DNA from: Pseudalgibacter alginicilyticus
GTDB lineage: Bacteria > Bacteroidota > Bacteroidia > Flavobacteriales > Flavobacteriaceae
Direction: 5' to 3'
Assembly: GCF_001310225.1 (NCBI RefSeq)
Contig: NZ_CP012898.1
Location: 1,364,001 to 1,428,000, forward strand
DNA: 64,000 nucleotides
The notes below the pieces were generated by a model. That model was given only the letters and a program-made list of their open reading frames with translations. It made no database searches and was not told the DNA's origin. The number at the start of each line of letters is the position of its first letter. Within the stretch, counting starts at the first letter, position 1. Positions 17,987 to 26,189 of the stretch are shown in pieces. The position numbers and the translations under genes are program-made.

Positions 17987-18167
17987 ACTATTCTTGGTTT
18001 ATAATAATCACTATAAGAAGTCTTGCTTTTTTTAAGCATTGACGACCTCTAAAATAAATAATAAATATTCAAATGGCGTATATTGCATTAAACTAATTCA
18101 ATTATAAGTCATTATTTGACTTAGTATCATTTAAAAAGATTTATTTGTAAATTAATTCCTAAAAAAC

Positions 18168-19307
18168 ATGAAAATTTTATTGATAGGAGAATATAGTAGA
18201 CTCCATAATTCATTAAAAGAAGGCTTGATTAAAAATGGGCACAACACACTTTTAATAGGTTCTGGTGATGGCTTTAAAAATTACCCTATTGATATTGATA
18301 TTTCAGCAAAATCGAAAGAAATCCCTTTTTTGTTTTTTTTTATAAAAGTGTTTTATAGAATATTTAAAATTGATTTATCTAAAATAGAAGTCGCTTATAA
18401 GTTTTATAGAATTCTACCAAAACTTAAAGATTTTGATGTTGTTCAACTTATTAATGAAGATTGTATAAAAACCTTTTATAAAATTGAAAAATGGTTTCTA
18501 AAAAAGCTTAAAAAACAAAACAAAAAATTATTCCTTTTATCCTGTGGTACGGATTATGTAAGTGTAAAATATGCAAATGATAAAAAACCGAGATATTCTA
18601 TATTAACACCTTTGCATGAAAACAATAAATTAAAAAAAAAATATAATCATATTCTGAGATATCTATCAAAACCGAATTATGAGCTCCACAAATTTTTATA
18701 TCAAAATATAAATGGTGTTTTAGCATCAGATATGGATTATCATTTGCCATTAAAAAACCATCCCAAATATTTAGGGCTTATCCCTAATCCAATAAATATT
18801 GAAAATCTTGATTTTATCCCATTACAAATAACAGATAGGATTAATATTTTTCATGGCATAAATACTGAAAATGCTTATAAAAAAGGTAGTTCTCATTTTG
18901 AATCTGCATTAAAAATCATCCAGAATAAATATCCAGAAAAAGTAAATATAGTTACAACAAAAGATATTCCGTATAAAGAATATATAACTTTATATAACGA
19001 AAGTCATATTTTATTAGATCAGGTATATGGTTACGACCAAGGCTACAATGCTTTAGAAGCTATGGCAAAAGGCAAAGTAGTTTTTACAGGAGCAGAACAA
19101 GAATGGTTAGAATATTACAACTTGCAAGAAGATACCGTAGCTATAAATGCCTTACCCGATGAAAAAAAAATTGCAGAAAAATTAGAATGGCTTATTTTGA
19201 ATCCTGAAAAAATTATTGAGATTTCTAAAAACGCGAGAATTTTTATTGAAAAAGAGCACAACTACATTACAGTTGCTGAGAATTACATTGAAAAATGGAA
19301 AAACTAA
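18168..19307 (+). CDS. GT-B type glycosyltransferase
   Basis: A 379-residue glycosyltransferase-like protein with GT-B architecture. MKILLIGEYSRLHNSL opens the N-terminal domain; the C-terminal domain shows INIFHGINTENAYKKGS near residue 223 and the E-containing ILLDQVYGYDQGYNALEAMAKGKVV near 280, equivalent to the EX7E region of family 4. It stands alone on the plus strand between minus-strand genes, and converges with the flippase gene with only 2 bases between stops. The sugar donor is unknown. Confidence 0.8.
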   Translation: MKILLIGEYSRLHNSLKEGLIKNGHNTLLIGSGDGFKNYPIDIDISAKSKEIPFLFFFIKVFYRIFKIDLSKIEVAYKFYRILPKLKDFDVVQLINEDCIKTFYKIEKWFLKKLKKQNKKLFLLSCGTDYVSVKYANDKKPRYSILTPLHENNKLKKKYNHILRYLSKPNYELHKFLYQNINGVLASDMDYHLPLKNHPKYLGLIPNPINIENLDFIPLQITDRINIFHGINTENAYKKGSSHFESALKIIQNKYPEKVNIVTTKDIPYKEYITLYNESHILLDQVYGYDQGYNALEAMAKGKVVFTGAEQEWLEYYNLQEDTVAINALPDEKKIAEKLEWLILNPEKIIEISKNARIFIEKEHNYITVAENYIEKWKN

Positions 19308-19309
19308 AA

Positions 19310-20605
19310 CTAATTTTTAGATGCCTTTTTTTGACTGCTAAAATAATACCACACAGGCACTATAATTACTCCTAAATAAATAATACATCTATAAAAATGT
19401 GCCATTACAACACCTTCTACTCCATATTGCCCCACTAAGTATTTAGACAAATAGTAAAATAATCCAAGAGACAATAATTCTGTTACAATAAAACTTTTAA
19501 CCATCTTTTTTGCTAAAAACTGATGTGCAATCACTAATGATAACAACTTAATAAAGTCTCCCAACAATTGCCATTTAAACAATGGTTCCATTCCTGTGAA
19601 ATCTGGATAAATTATAGCGATAATGAAATCTCTGAACAAATAGACCAACACCATACCTAAACCAAATAAAGGGAGTATGGTTTTATAGATACTAATAATC
19701 TCCTTTTTAAAAACAGATCCGGAGTATATAGTTGCAAATTTAGGAATGACGTATAATGTAAATATAGCAGATGAAAAAGTCATATAATTTTTGGATATAA
19801 ACCCCATAGCAGTCCAATAAGCTGCTTCATTAATATTCAATTTTTTTGTAATCATGGTCCGAATGTCTAACTCGATATAATTTAATAATCCTATTGAAAC
19901 AATAGACATTAAGGTAAATGCTAAAATTTCTTTTGCATAAGGAGTTTTAAAAGCGAGTTTTTTTACTTTAATATTCTTTTTAAGAATAGATCCGAATACG
20001 TAAAAAATAATTCCTAACTGAATTAAAGGTGTAAGAACTATTGAAAACAGAACACCTTTTAGCTCATAATAATACAAACCTATTAAAAGAAATACAATTG
20101 AAAACACATAACTAAACAAGTCAATTTTTGCATATTTTTTGTATTCAGACAAGCCATTTATAACCCCATAAAACACTCTATTTAATCCAATAACAACAGG
20201 TAATAATGCCAATAATCGAGTGATATTAAGAAACTCTAAATCTCCAAACAATTCAATAGTAATCCATGACGCTAAAAAAAGCAAGACTAATGATGAGATA
20301 GTAGAGCCTATTATAACAAAAACGAAAGTAGTTGAGAACAAATTCTGAAGACGATGCTGATTTTCTTTATATTCTGAAACATATTTAACAACACCATTAA
20401 AAACACCTAAAGAAGAAGTACTTGTAATTATTTGGATTAAATTCCTTACCTGCCCTATTTTGGCTATCCCCACTTCACCAACGGCAACAGCCAATATTCT
20501 TTGAACCCCTAATGAAATTATTAACCTAACAGCAATCACAACGGCGTTTAAAGACGTTATTTTTAATAACAAATTATTTCTTAAAATATGTCTCAAATAC
20601 TTCAC
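19310..20605 (-). CDS. Wzx-type O-antigen/polysaccharide flippase 1
   Basis: A 431-residue polytopic membrane protein of the MATE-like Wzx family, flipping lipid-linked oligosaccharides across the inner membrane. About 12 hydrophobic helices are visible; the N-terminal SLNAVVIAVRLIISLGVQRILA and the LFKWQLLGDFIKLLSLVIAHQ segment near residue 345 are family hallmarks. The start codon is GTG at 20605. It is the last gene of an operon with the SGNH-like, acyltransferase-like and aminotransferase genes. A paralogue with the same hallmark segment lies at 24509-25813. Confidence 0.9.
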   Translation of the reverse strand: MKYLRHILRNNLLLKITSLNAVVIAVRLIISLGVQRILAVAVGEVGIAKIGQVRNLIQIITSTSSLGVFNGVVKYVSEYKENQHRLQNLFSTTFVFVIIGSTISSLVLLFLASWITIELFGDLEFLNITRLLALLPVVIGLNRVFYGVINGLSEYKKYAKIDLFSYVFSIVFLLIGLYYYELKGVLFSIVLTPLIQLGIIFYVFGSILKKNIKVKKLAFKTPYAKEILAFTLMSIVSIGLLNYIELDIRTMITKKLNINEAAYWTAMGFISKNYMTFSSAIFTLYVIPKFATIYSGSVFKKEIISIYKTILPLFGLGMVLVYLFRDFIIAIIYPDFTGMEPLFKWQLLGDFIKLLSLVIAHQFLAKKMVKSFIVTELLSLGLFYYLSKYLVGQYGVEGVVMAHFYRCIIYLGVIIVPVWYYFSSQKKASKN

Positions 20606-20635
20606 AGAGGCTATCCTTTTAGATCAAACTATATA

Positions 20636-21739
20636 TTATTTAAATTGATTTACTACTCTGACAACTTTTTCAATATCAGATTGAGCCATTACTGGGCTTA
20701 TTGGCAGGCTAACAATCTTATGCTGCATGGCTTCTGTTATAGGAAATGATTTTATACTTAAATGCTTAAAAGCGTCTTGTTTATGAGGTGCAATGGGGTA
20801 ATGAATGAGAGTTTCTACATTATTTTCATGTAAATAATTTGTAAAAGCTTCTCTATTATCAACTTGAATCACAAAAGCATAAAACACATGTCCTTTAGAA
20901 TAATTGTAATAAGGCAGTTTTACCCGTCTGTTATTAATATTTGAAAGATAATAACTAGCAATCTCTCGACGTGTGTCATTATCAGCGTCTAAATAATTGA
21001 GTTTAATATTTAAAAATGCGGCTTGGATTTCGTCTAATCTATTATTATTTCCAATCAAATCAAAGACATATTTCTTAGATGCCCCATAATTACGGAGTTT
21101 AATAATTACATTTTTTAAATCTTCATTATTGGTAGTAATAGCTCCTGCATCACCCAATGCCCCCAAATTTTTGCTAGGATAAAAACTAAATGCTGCCGCA
21201 TCTGCAAGATTTCCTGCTTTTAAATCTAATGTATTTACTGCTCCATGAGCTTGAGCTGCATCTTCTATAACAATCAAATCATTTTTTTTAGCAAAAGCAC
21301 TTATCGGTTCCATATCTGCAATACAACCGTAAAGATGTACTACTAAAATGGCTTTGGTATTTGGTGTTGCTTGTTTTTTAATTTCTAAATATGAAATATT
21401 ATAAGTATTAACATCAGGCTCGACCAATACTGGCTTTAACCCTGATTTCTCAATAGCAATAACGCTCGCAATAAAAGTGTTAGCAGGCACAAGAACTTCA
21501 TCTCCTTTTTTCAACACACCCAACTCAAGATAAGCACTAAAAACCAATATAAGTGCATCCAAACCATTACTGGTTCCAATACAATATTTTGTACCACAAT
21601 AATGAGCAAAACGCTGTTCAAAAGTTTCAACTTGATGGCCTAATATATAATGTCCCGATTCTAAAAACTCTTTAAATTTTAGACGAAACTCATCTTGAAA
21701 ACGATTGTTTATTTTATATAAATCAAGAAACTTAATCAT
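20636..21739 (-). CDS. DegT/DnrJ/EryC1/StrS sugar aminotransferase
   Basis: A 367-residue PLP enzyme transferring an amino group to a nucleotide keto-sugar (FdtB/QdtB type by context). The PLP lysine lies in FSFYPSKNLGALGDAGAITT near residue 187; VIEDAAQAHGA near 158 supplies the PLP-ring and pyridine-N contacts; LRNYGASKKY near 213 is also typical. The ATG overlaps the upstream acyltransferase-like gene by 8 bases, and the flippase follows 30 bases later. Together with the ketoisomerase at 17573-17986 it indicates synthesis of a 3-amino-3,6-dideoxyhexose. Confidence 0.92.
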   Translation of the reverse strand: MIKFLDLYKINNRFQDEFRLKFKEFLESGHYILGHQVETFEQRFAHYCGTKYCIGTSNGLDALILVFSAYLELGVLKKGDEVLVPANTFIASVIAIEKSGLKPVLVEPDVNTYNISYLEIKKQATPNTKAILVVHLYGCIADMEPISAFAKKNDLIVIEDAAQAHGAVNTLDLKAGNLADAAAFSFYPSKNLGALGDAGAITTNNEDLKNVIIKLRNYGASKKYVFDLIGNNNRLDEIQAAFLNIKLNYLDADNDTRREIASYYLSNINNRRVKLPYYNYSKGHVFYAFVIQVDNREAFTNYLHENNVETLIHYPIAPHKQDAFKHLSIKSFPITEAMQHKIVSLPISPVMAQSDIEKVVRVVNQFK

Positions 21740-22679
21740 TCAATTTTAACTTAAAAAAATCTTGTAAATAAACTTTGCAACCCAACTCTTCTTTTTGCTT
21801 CAACAGCCCTTCATTATATCCTTTAATATTATTTTCTAATACCGTTCCCATAGAAAAAAAGAGCTTCCCTTCTTTTTTATATTTGTATATTAGTGATAGA
21901 AACAAGTAGTCTAATGCTCTTTGTTTTTCACCTTCTTTTGTGGTTGCACCATATTGTGATTTCACAATATACTCATTCTCAAAAACTGTTATCCCTGCTA
22001 ATATTTTACTTCCTAAATAAACATCAAATTGTTTAATATTTTTCGGGAAATGTTTGTTTAAATATTCAATTTCTAATAAATTATGGACTGGTTTTACATG
22101 ATGCTTTTGCATTAATCTTGGTTCTAAAACTTCGGTCCAAAACGGTAAAAAATTAGAACTTTCCTTTATTTCTAAATTTATATTACTTGCTTTTCTAAAA
22201 TGTTTAAGTTTAGTTTTATGTATGGTTAATGGTTTGGCATAGTCTATTGCTAACACCATTTCTCTTTTTACCAATTCTGCTTTATTAGCCAACAAATAGC
22301 CTATTTCAGAAGCAGGAGATTTAAAATAAATATCTGGTATTTGATTTATATATAGTTCGTCAATTTTTTTTTCTTTTAAAAAAGCGCATAATTCTTCAAA
22401 AACAACAAAAACATCTTGAGTTGCTAATGTTGTTTGTAAAATCACTCCCCCGAAAGTTAAACCTTGGTGGGAATACAAACTATTATCAATAATATTAGCG
22501 GGTAAAACAGCCATCAGTTTTTCTTTTTTATAAACCATTAATGAATAGTCCTCAAATCTATCCGAATGATATTCCATAAAATCTCTATGAAAAAGAAACG
22601 TTCCATTTTTAGAATTTACTATAAAATTATTCCAATCGTTATAAAATTCTTTTTCATATTTTAATACCCTATAGTTCAT
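21732..22679 (-). CDS. GNAT/FemAB-like acyltransferase
   Basis: A 315-residue protein with two GNAT-like folds as in FemAB and BioF2-type proteins. The N-terminal WNNFIVNSKNGTFLFHRDFMEYHSDRFED and the later LAGITVFENEYIVKSQYGATTKEGEKQRALDYLF segment (near residue 235) are typical. It may N-acylate the amino sugar made by the neighbouring aminotransferase, or decorate a glycan; a simple FdtC-type left-handed helix acetyltransferase is absent, so this could stand in for it. Overlaps both neighbours (4 and 8 bases), so translation is coupled. Confidence 0.75.
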   Translation of the reverse strand: MNYRVLKYEKEFYNDWNNFIVNSKNGTFLFHRDFMEYHSDRFEDYSLMVYKKEKLMAVLPANIIDNSLYSHQGLTFGGVILQTTLATQDVFVVFEELCAFLKEKKIDELYINQIPDIYFKSPASEIGYLLANKAELVKREMVLAIDYAKPLTIHKTKLKHFRKASNINLEIKESSNFLPFWTEVLEPRLMQKHHVKPVHNLLEIEYLNKHFPKNIKQFDVYLGSKILAGITVFENEYIVKSQYGATTKEGEKQRALDYLFLSLIYKYKKEGKLFFSMGTVLENNIKGYNEGLLKQKEELGCKVYLQDFFKLKLND

Positions 22680-23605
22680 CTAAAATTTTCATCTAAAGTA
22701 AGTATTTCTTCATTTAGAAAAAAGGTTAGCTTTTCTGCACCTTTTTCATTAAGATGATCGCTATCAAAAAAATCATCGTCAGTAAACTTAAAGCTATTTA
22801 ATAAATTATAATAATAACAATTAATATAATTAGACTCCATTTGTTCTCCAACCGCAATGGTAGTATTCAATTGCTTCTTGTCTAAATTAGAAAAGTAACT
22901 TTTATAAACCGGAGTAGTTACTAACAGAACCTTAATATTTCTGTTATGACAATAGGTAATAATCCTTTTAAGATAATCTACATTTTCTTCATATAACTCT
23001 TGCCCATTAATTGTATGCTTTTTAGCTACTGCAATGCCAATACTATGAAGATCTTTCATGTTGTTACTTGATTTCGCATTAGTACCCCAACCTAAATTAC
23101 TTGTATTTATCATGTTTTTATCTTGAATATAATACTCATAAATTCGCTTGAGATTTGTTTTAAATGCTACGCTTAAAAGTTCTGATTGGTGTATTGGTTT
23201 AAAATCTAATTGCAATCCAAAATAGATATTATAATCCTTTAACCTCCAATGTTCATTCGTTTTTTTTAATTGTTCAAACAATGAAAAATATGATAGATTT
23301 AATACCACTGTTTTTAAGTTAATTAAATCTGAGCCATGTTTTTTTAAAATTTCATAATCTATATCTAAAGACTGAGACACATTACTTAAATTATACCCAT
23401 TGGAATCTAAATAATCTGGATTAATGCCATATAAACAATGTGAATTTCCTATAATTAATGTTTCTATATCTTTTGAATATTCAGCCAACCGATTTGCTTT
23501 TTTGATATAATCATTAGGTATATTTCTTAATAATATTTCTATTACTAAGCCAGCTATTAAAATTGGCATTAAAAAGAAAACTAATTTTTTACTAAATTTT
23601 ATCAT
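22676..23605 (-). CDS. Membrane-anchored SGNH-like protein
   Basis: A 309-residue protein with an N-terminal membrane anchor (LVFFLMPILIAGLVIEILL) and an SGNH/GDSL-like extracytoplasmic domain. The first block is TLIIGNSHCLYGINP near residue 52, where N-S-H replaces G-D-S as in DltD/AlgX-like proteins, and the catalytic Asp/His block is FFDSDHLNEKGAEKL near 285. Such proteins acylate or deacylate cell-surface glycans. First gene of the operon that ends with the flippase. No close named family is recognised. Confidence 0.75.
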   Translation of the reverse strand: MIKFSKKLVFFLMPILIAGLVIEILLRNIPNDYIKKANRLAEYSKDIETLIIGNSHCLYGINPDYLDSNGYNLSNVSQSLDIDYEILKKHGSDLINLKTVVLNLSYFSLFEQLKKTNEHWRLKDYNIYFGLQLDFKPIHQSELLSVAFKTNLKRIYEYYIQDKNMINTSNLGWGTNAKSSNNMKDLHSIGIAVAKKHTINGQELYEENVDYLKRIITYCHNRNIKVLLVTTPVYKSYFSNLDKKQLNTTIAVGEQMESNYINCYYYNLLNSFKFTDDDFFDSDHLNEKGAEKLTFFLNEEILTLDENFR

Positions 23606-23692
23606 TTAAAACACAAAATAAATAAACTGTTATTGTTTTACTTGAAAATGAAAGATACAGAATATAAGTACATAATGCCCCACATTTATAAC

Positions 23693-23818
23693 TCAGTTTC
23701 CAATGACTTGATTTTTTTCAATAGCAAAAACATTTTCCCTGCCTAACCATTCTGTCATTGAAAAAAGATTATCATAATTACTAATATAATTGCATCTAAT
23801 CTGTTCCAAAGTTAAGTA
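23693..23818 (-). pseudogene. Possible 3' remnant of a lost gene
   Basis: On the minus strand an open stretch of about 40 codons ends in TGA at 23693-23695 and reads like protein (for example SMTEWLGRENVFAIEKNQV), with no ATG start; a stop lies just upstream of the open part. It could be the C-terminus of a glycosyltransferase or similar enzyme removed by deletion, or chance. Low confidence. Confidence 0.25.
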
Positions 23819-24265
23819 CTAAATACAATGAACTTGATAAGATTTTAGACAAATAATGAATAGTATGATTAAAATTTTGAATTTAAAGATAGTTTAAGAA
23901 AAAAACAGTAATACAGAAAAGTTAAAGCTATTAAATCTACCTTTATAAGGATGGCACTAATTTTTCATGAGCGACATTATTAGCATACTTTCTATTTATT
24001 TTAAAAAGCAATGACCATAAAAAGCAAAAAGCATGCAATAAACGCCAAACTATAAAACACCCATTAGCTCCATATCAAAACCCTCCTACAAAAAAACTAT
24101 TATACAATTCTAACAGTTAACCCTATATTTACTTTTAAACCTCCTAATAAAAATAAACATAATCTCTGACCCAACTTGATAATAATAATTTTGCCACCGA
24201 CTCCAAAAAACCGCTCGTAAATGTAGAAAAACAAGGAAAAGTAAAGTTTTTAGTTAATTAAAGCT

Positions 24266-24297
24266 ATTAAAATTATAAAATATTTTATAATTTTAAT
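24266..24297. repeat. Perfect 32-bp AT palindrome
   Basis: Two 16-base arms (left arm ATTAAAATTATAAAAT) meet without a spacer and are perfect complements. It lies in the middle of the gene-free stretch, 212 bases downstream of the flippase 2 stop. It could form a cruciform or a hairpin at the RNA level; there is no T-run, so a simple terminator is unlikely. Confidence 0.6.
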
Positions 24298-24508
24298 TTT
24301 ATCCTTGCAAGTATCTATAGTAAACTCATTATTTGAAGGGTATAGAAACTATTGGTGAAAATATTGTAAAATCAATAGAATTAAATAACCAGATTAAGTA
24401 GCTCACTTATTTAATGTAAATAAATTTCACATTAAAACTCAAAAACAACTGTAATCAAAATACATGTAAAAAGAAAGATATTGCCTGAGTATAATTTCAG
24501 ATATAAAA

Positions 24509-25813
24509 TTATTTTTCAATCTTATCAATATCTACTCCAAAAAGCGAGCTCCCAAAAATTAACAAAATGACTGCATAGTACATTAGGTAACTTACAAAAT
24601 GACCTATAACAGCACCTTCTACACCATATAAATCAATAAAAAAAATACTTGTTAAATATAAAATCACAACCAAAAATGTTTCAGTAATAATATAATGCCA
24701 AAACATTTTTTTTGCTAAAAACTGATAAGCAATTACAATAGACAACACTTTAACAAAATCACCCAAAAGTTGCCATAAAAACAAATCTTCAACTGACTCA
24801 AACTCACTTGAAAAAACAATAGATACAATAATCGATTTTGATAAATAGATAAGCAATAATCCAATTCCAAATACAGGTACAACCGCTTTATAAAAACCAA
24901 AAACTTCTTTTCTAAACTCTATAACACTGTCAATTTCTGTAAGTCTTGGTAAGATATAAAGAGCTATTAAAGAGCTTACTAACATTAAATAATAATGAGA
25001 TATTCTTGTCATGGCCTCCCAAAAACCAGCTTCTTTATAACCTATTTCATCAATAATATACGAACGAATAGCTAATGCTACCAATGGTAAAATAATGGCT
25101 GAAAACAAGGCCATTACTGAATGTGTTCGCATACTCTTTAAATAGCTAAAACTAATTTGAGATACTTTAATTAAAGGCACCAAACTACGTCTATTTATAA
25201 TACCTACCAATGTAATTAAGAACATTAAAGATTCAGCAATAACAACAGATATAAGTGCACCTTCAATTTTATTCTGATAAATTAAAAGTAATGTGATAAA
25301 AACCCCTAAAATTTGACCAATTATATTTATTATAATCAGGATTTTATACTTTGAAAAGCCATTCATAATAGCGAATGAAAACATATTCAAAGAAAAAAAT
25401 GGTAATACAATAGCAAAAACCCTTATAACATATGCATAATCGTTATAAGTAGGAAATATAATATCATTTATAAATTCTGCTTTAAAATAACAGAATATGG
25501 AAACTAAAATAGTTGCAATAAAACCAACGTAAAAAACGGTAGAAACAGATTTACTTAACTTAACTACATCATCTTTAAACTCAGCAATGTGTTTTACAAA
25601 ACCATCATAAAACCCAATTATAGCAATATTTTGAAACGCTTTTGTAAAGTTTCGAAGGTTTCCAATTAATGCCATGCCTTCTGCTCCTATAAAAATGGCT
25701 ATGGCTTTTGATGTTAATAAACCAGCAATCATACGTGTAAATACAGCTGCCGTTTTTAATGACGTAACTTTAACCAACACGTGATTATTTATATAGTCTA
25801 ATAGTTTTTTCAA
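24509..25813 (-). CDS. Wzx-type O-antigen/polysaccharide flippase 2
   Basis: A 434-residue paralogue of the flippase at 19310-20605, sharing the N-terminal SLKTAAVFTRMIAGLLTSKAIA pattern and the hallmark LFLWQLLGDFVKVLSIVIAYQ near residue 348, and about 12 hydrophobic helices. The start codon is TTG at 25813. It is separated from the other glycan genes by a 903-base gene-free gap, so either this flippase serves a second glycan or the gene is left over from a locus that has lost its other members. Confidence 0.88.
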   Translation of the reverse strand: MKKLLDYINNHVLVKVTSLKTAAVFTRMIAGLLTSKAIAIFIGAEGMALIGNLRNFTKAFQNIAIIGFYDGFVKHIAEFKDDVVKLSKSVSTVFYVGFIATILVSIFCYFKAEFINDIIFPTYNDYAYVIRVFAIVLPFFSLNMFSFAIMNGFSKYKILIIINIIGQILGVFITLLLIYQNKIEGALISVVIAESLMFLITLVGIINRRSLVPLIKVSQISFSYLKSMRTHSVMALFSAIILPLVALAIRSYIIDEIGYKEAGFWEAMTRISHYYLMLVSSLIALYILPRLTEIDSVIEFRKEVFGFYKAVVPVFGIGLLLIYLSKSIIVSIVFSSEFESVEDLFLWQLLGDFVKVLSIVIAYQFLAKKMFWHYIITETFLVVILYLTSIFFIDLYGVEGAVIGHFVSYLMYYAVILLIFGSSLFGVDIDKIEK

Positions 25814-25945
25814 TTTTAAAATTTCCCTCTTTTATTATGAATACTATTTTTTATTATATGAACAATCCAAATATACAAATCATCTAACGTTTTGATACTA
25901 ATAATAGTATCTAGATTGCTAAATCTAAAAATATTGCTTTAATAG

Positions 25946-26185
25946 TTAACTTTTATTTTTGTATTTCAACAAATAATAAAGGTTTATACAAGCTATTATT
26001 ATGTTTGTAATAATAACAGGTTTTGAAATGGGCTGAAGTAAAAAGCCATAAAACACAAATAGTAAACTCCCAACGGAGTTTACTATTCGTAATTTGATTA
26101 TTGATGCCATTAAGAATGAAATTAAAACGGTTGCCATAGCGGCATACCCAATCCATTCTATAACTGAAATTCCAAGGAATTCCAC
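25946..26185 (-). CDS. Small YgjV-like inner-membrane protein
   Basis: A 79-residue protein almost wholly membrane-embedded with three hydrophobic segments. The pattern WIGYAAMATVLISFLM, then KLRIVNSVGSLLFVFYGFLL, is typical of YgjV-like (Imp-YgjV, PF10688) proteins of unknown function. The start is GTG at 26185, four bases after the typA stop at 26190, so it is probably translated from the typA transcript. Confidence 0.7.
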   Translation of the reverse strand: MEFLGISVIEWIGYAAMATVLISFLMASIIKLRIVNSVGSLLFVFYGFLLQPISKPVIITNIIIACINLYYLLKYKNKS

Positions 26186-26189
26186 TTAA

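Larger units (their letters stand above)
23606..24508. other. Long non-coding gap in the glycan locus
   Basis: 903 bases without an intact gene, flanked by minus-strand genes of the polysaccharide locus. It contains a short coding-like remnant on the minus strand (23693-23818) and a perfect 32-bp palindrome (24266-24297). The rest is AT-rich and shows no convincing frame. It is most simply explained as the relic of one or more lost genes between the second flippase and the SGNH-like gene. Confidence 0.5.

Noticed and set aside
22675-22696. Two CATCTAAA words resembling the ECF -10 element
   Set aside because: They lie around the 3' end of a coding sequence, lack an AAG 16 bases upstream and head no plus-strand gene.
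24245-24275. AAGTTTTTA word resembling the ECF -35 half
   Set aside because: No CATCTAA at the 16-base distance; only a chance match in AT-rich DNA.
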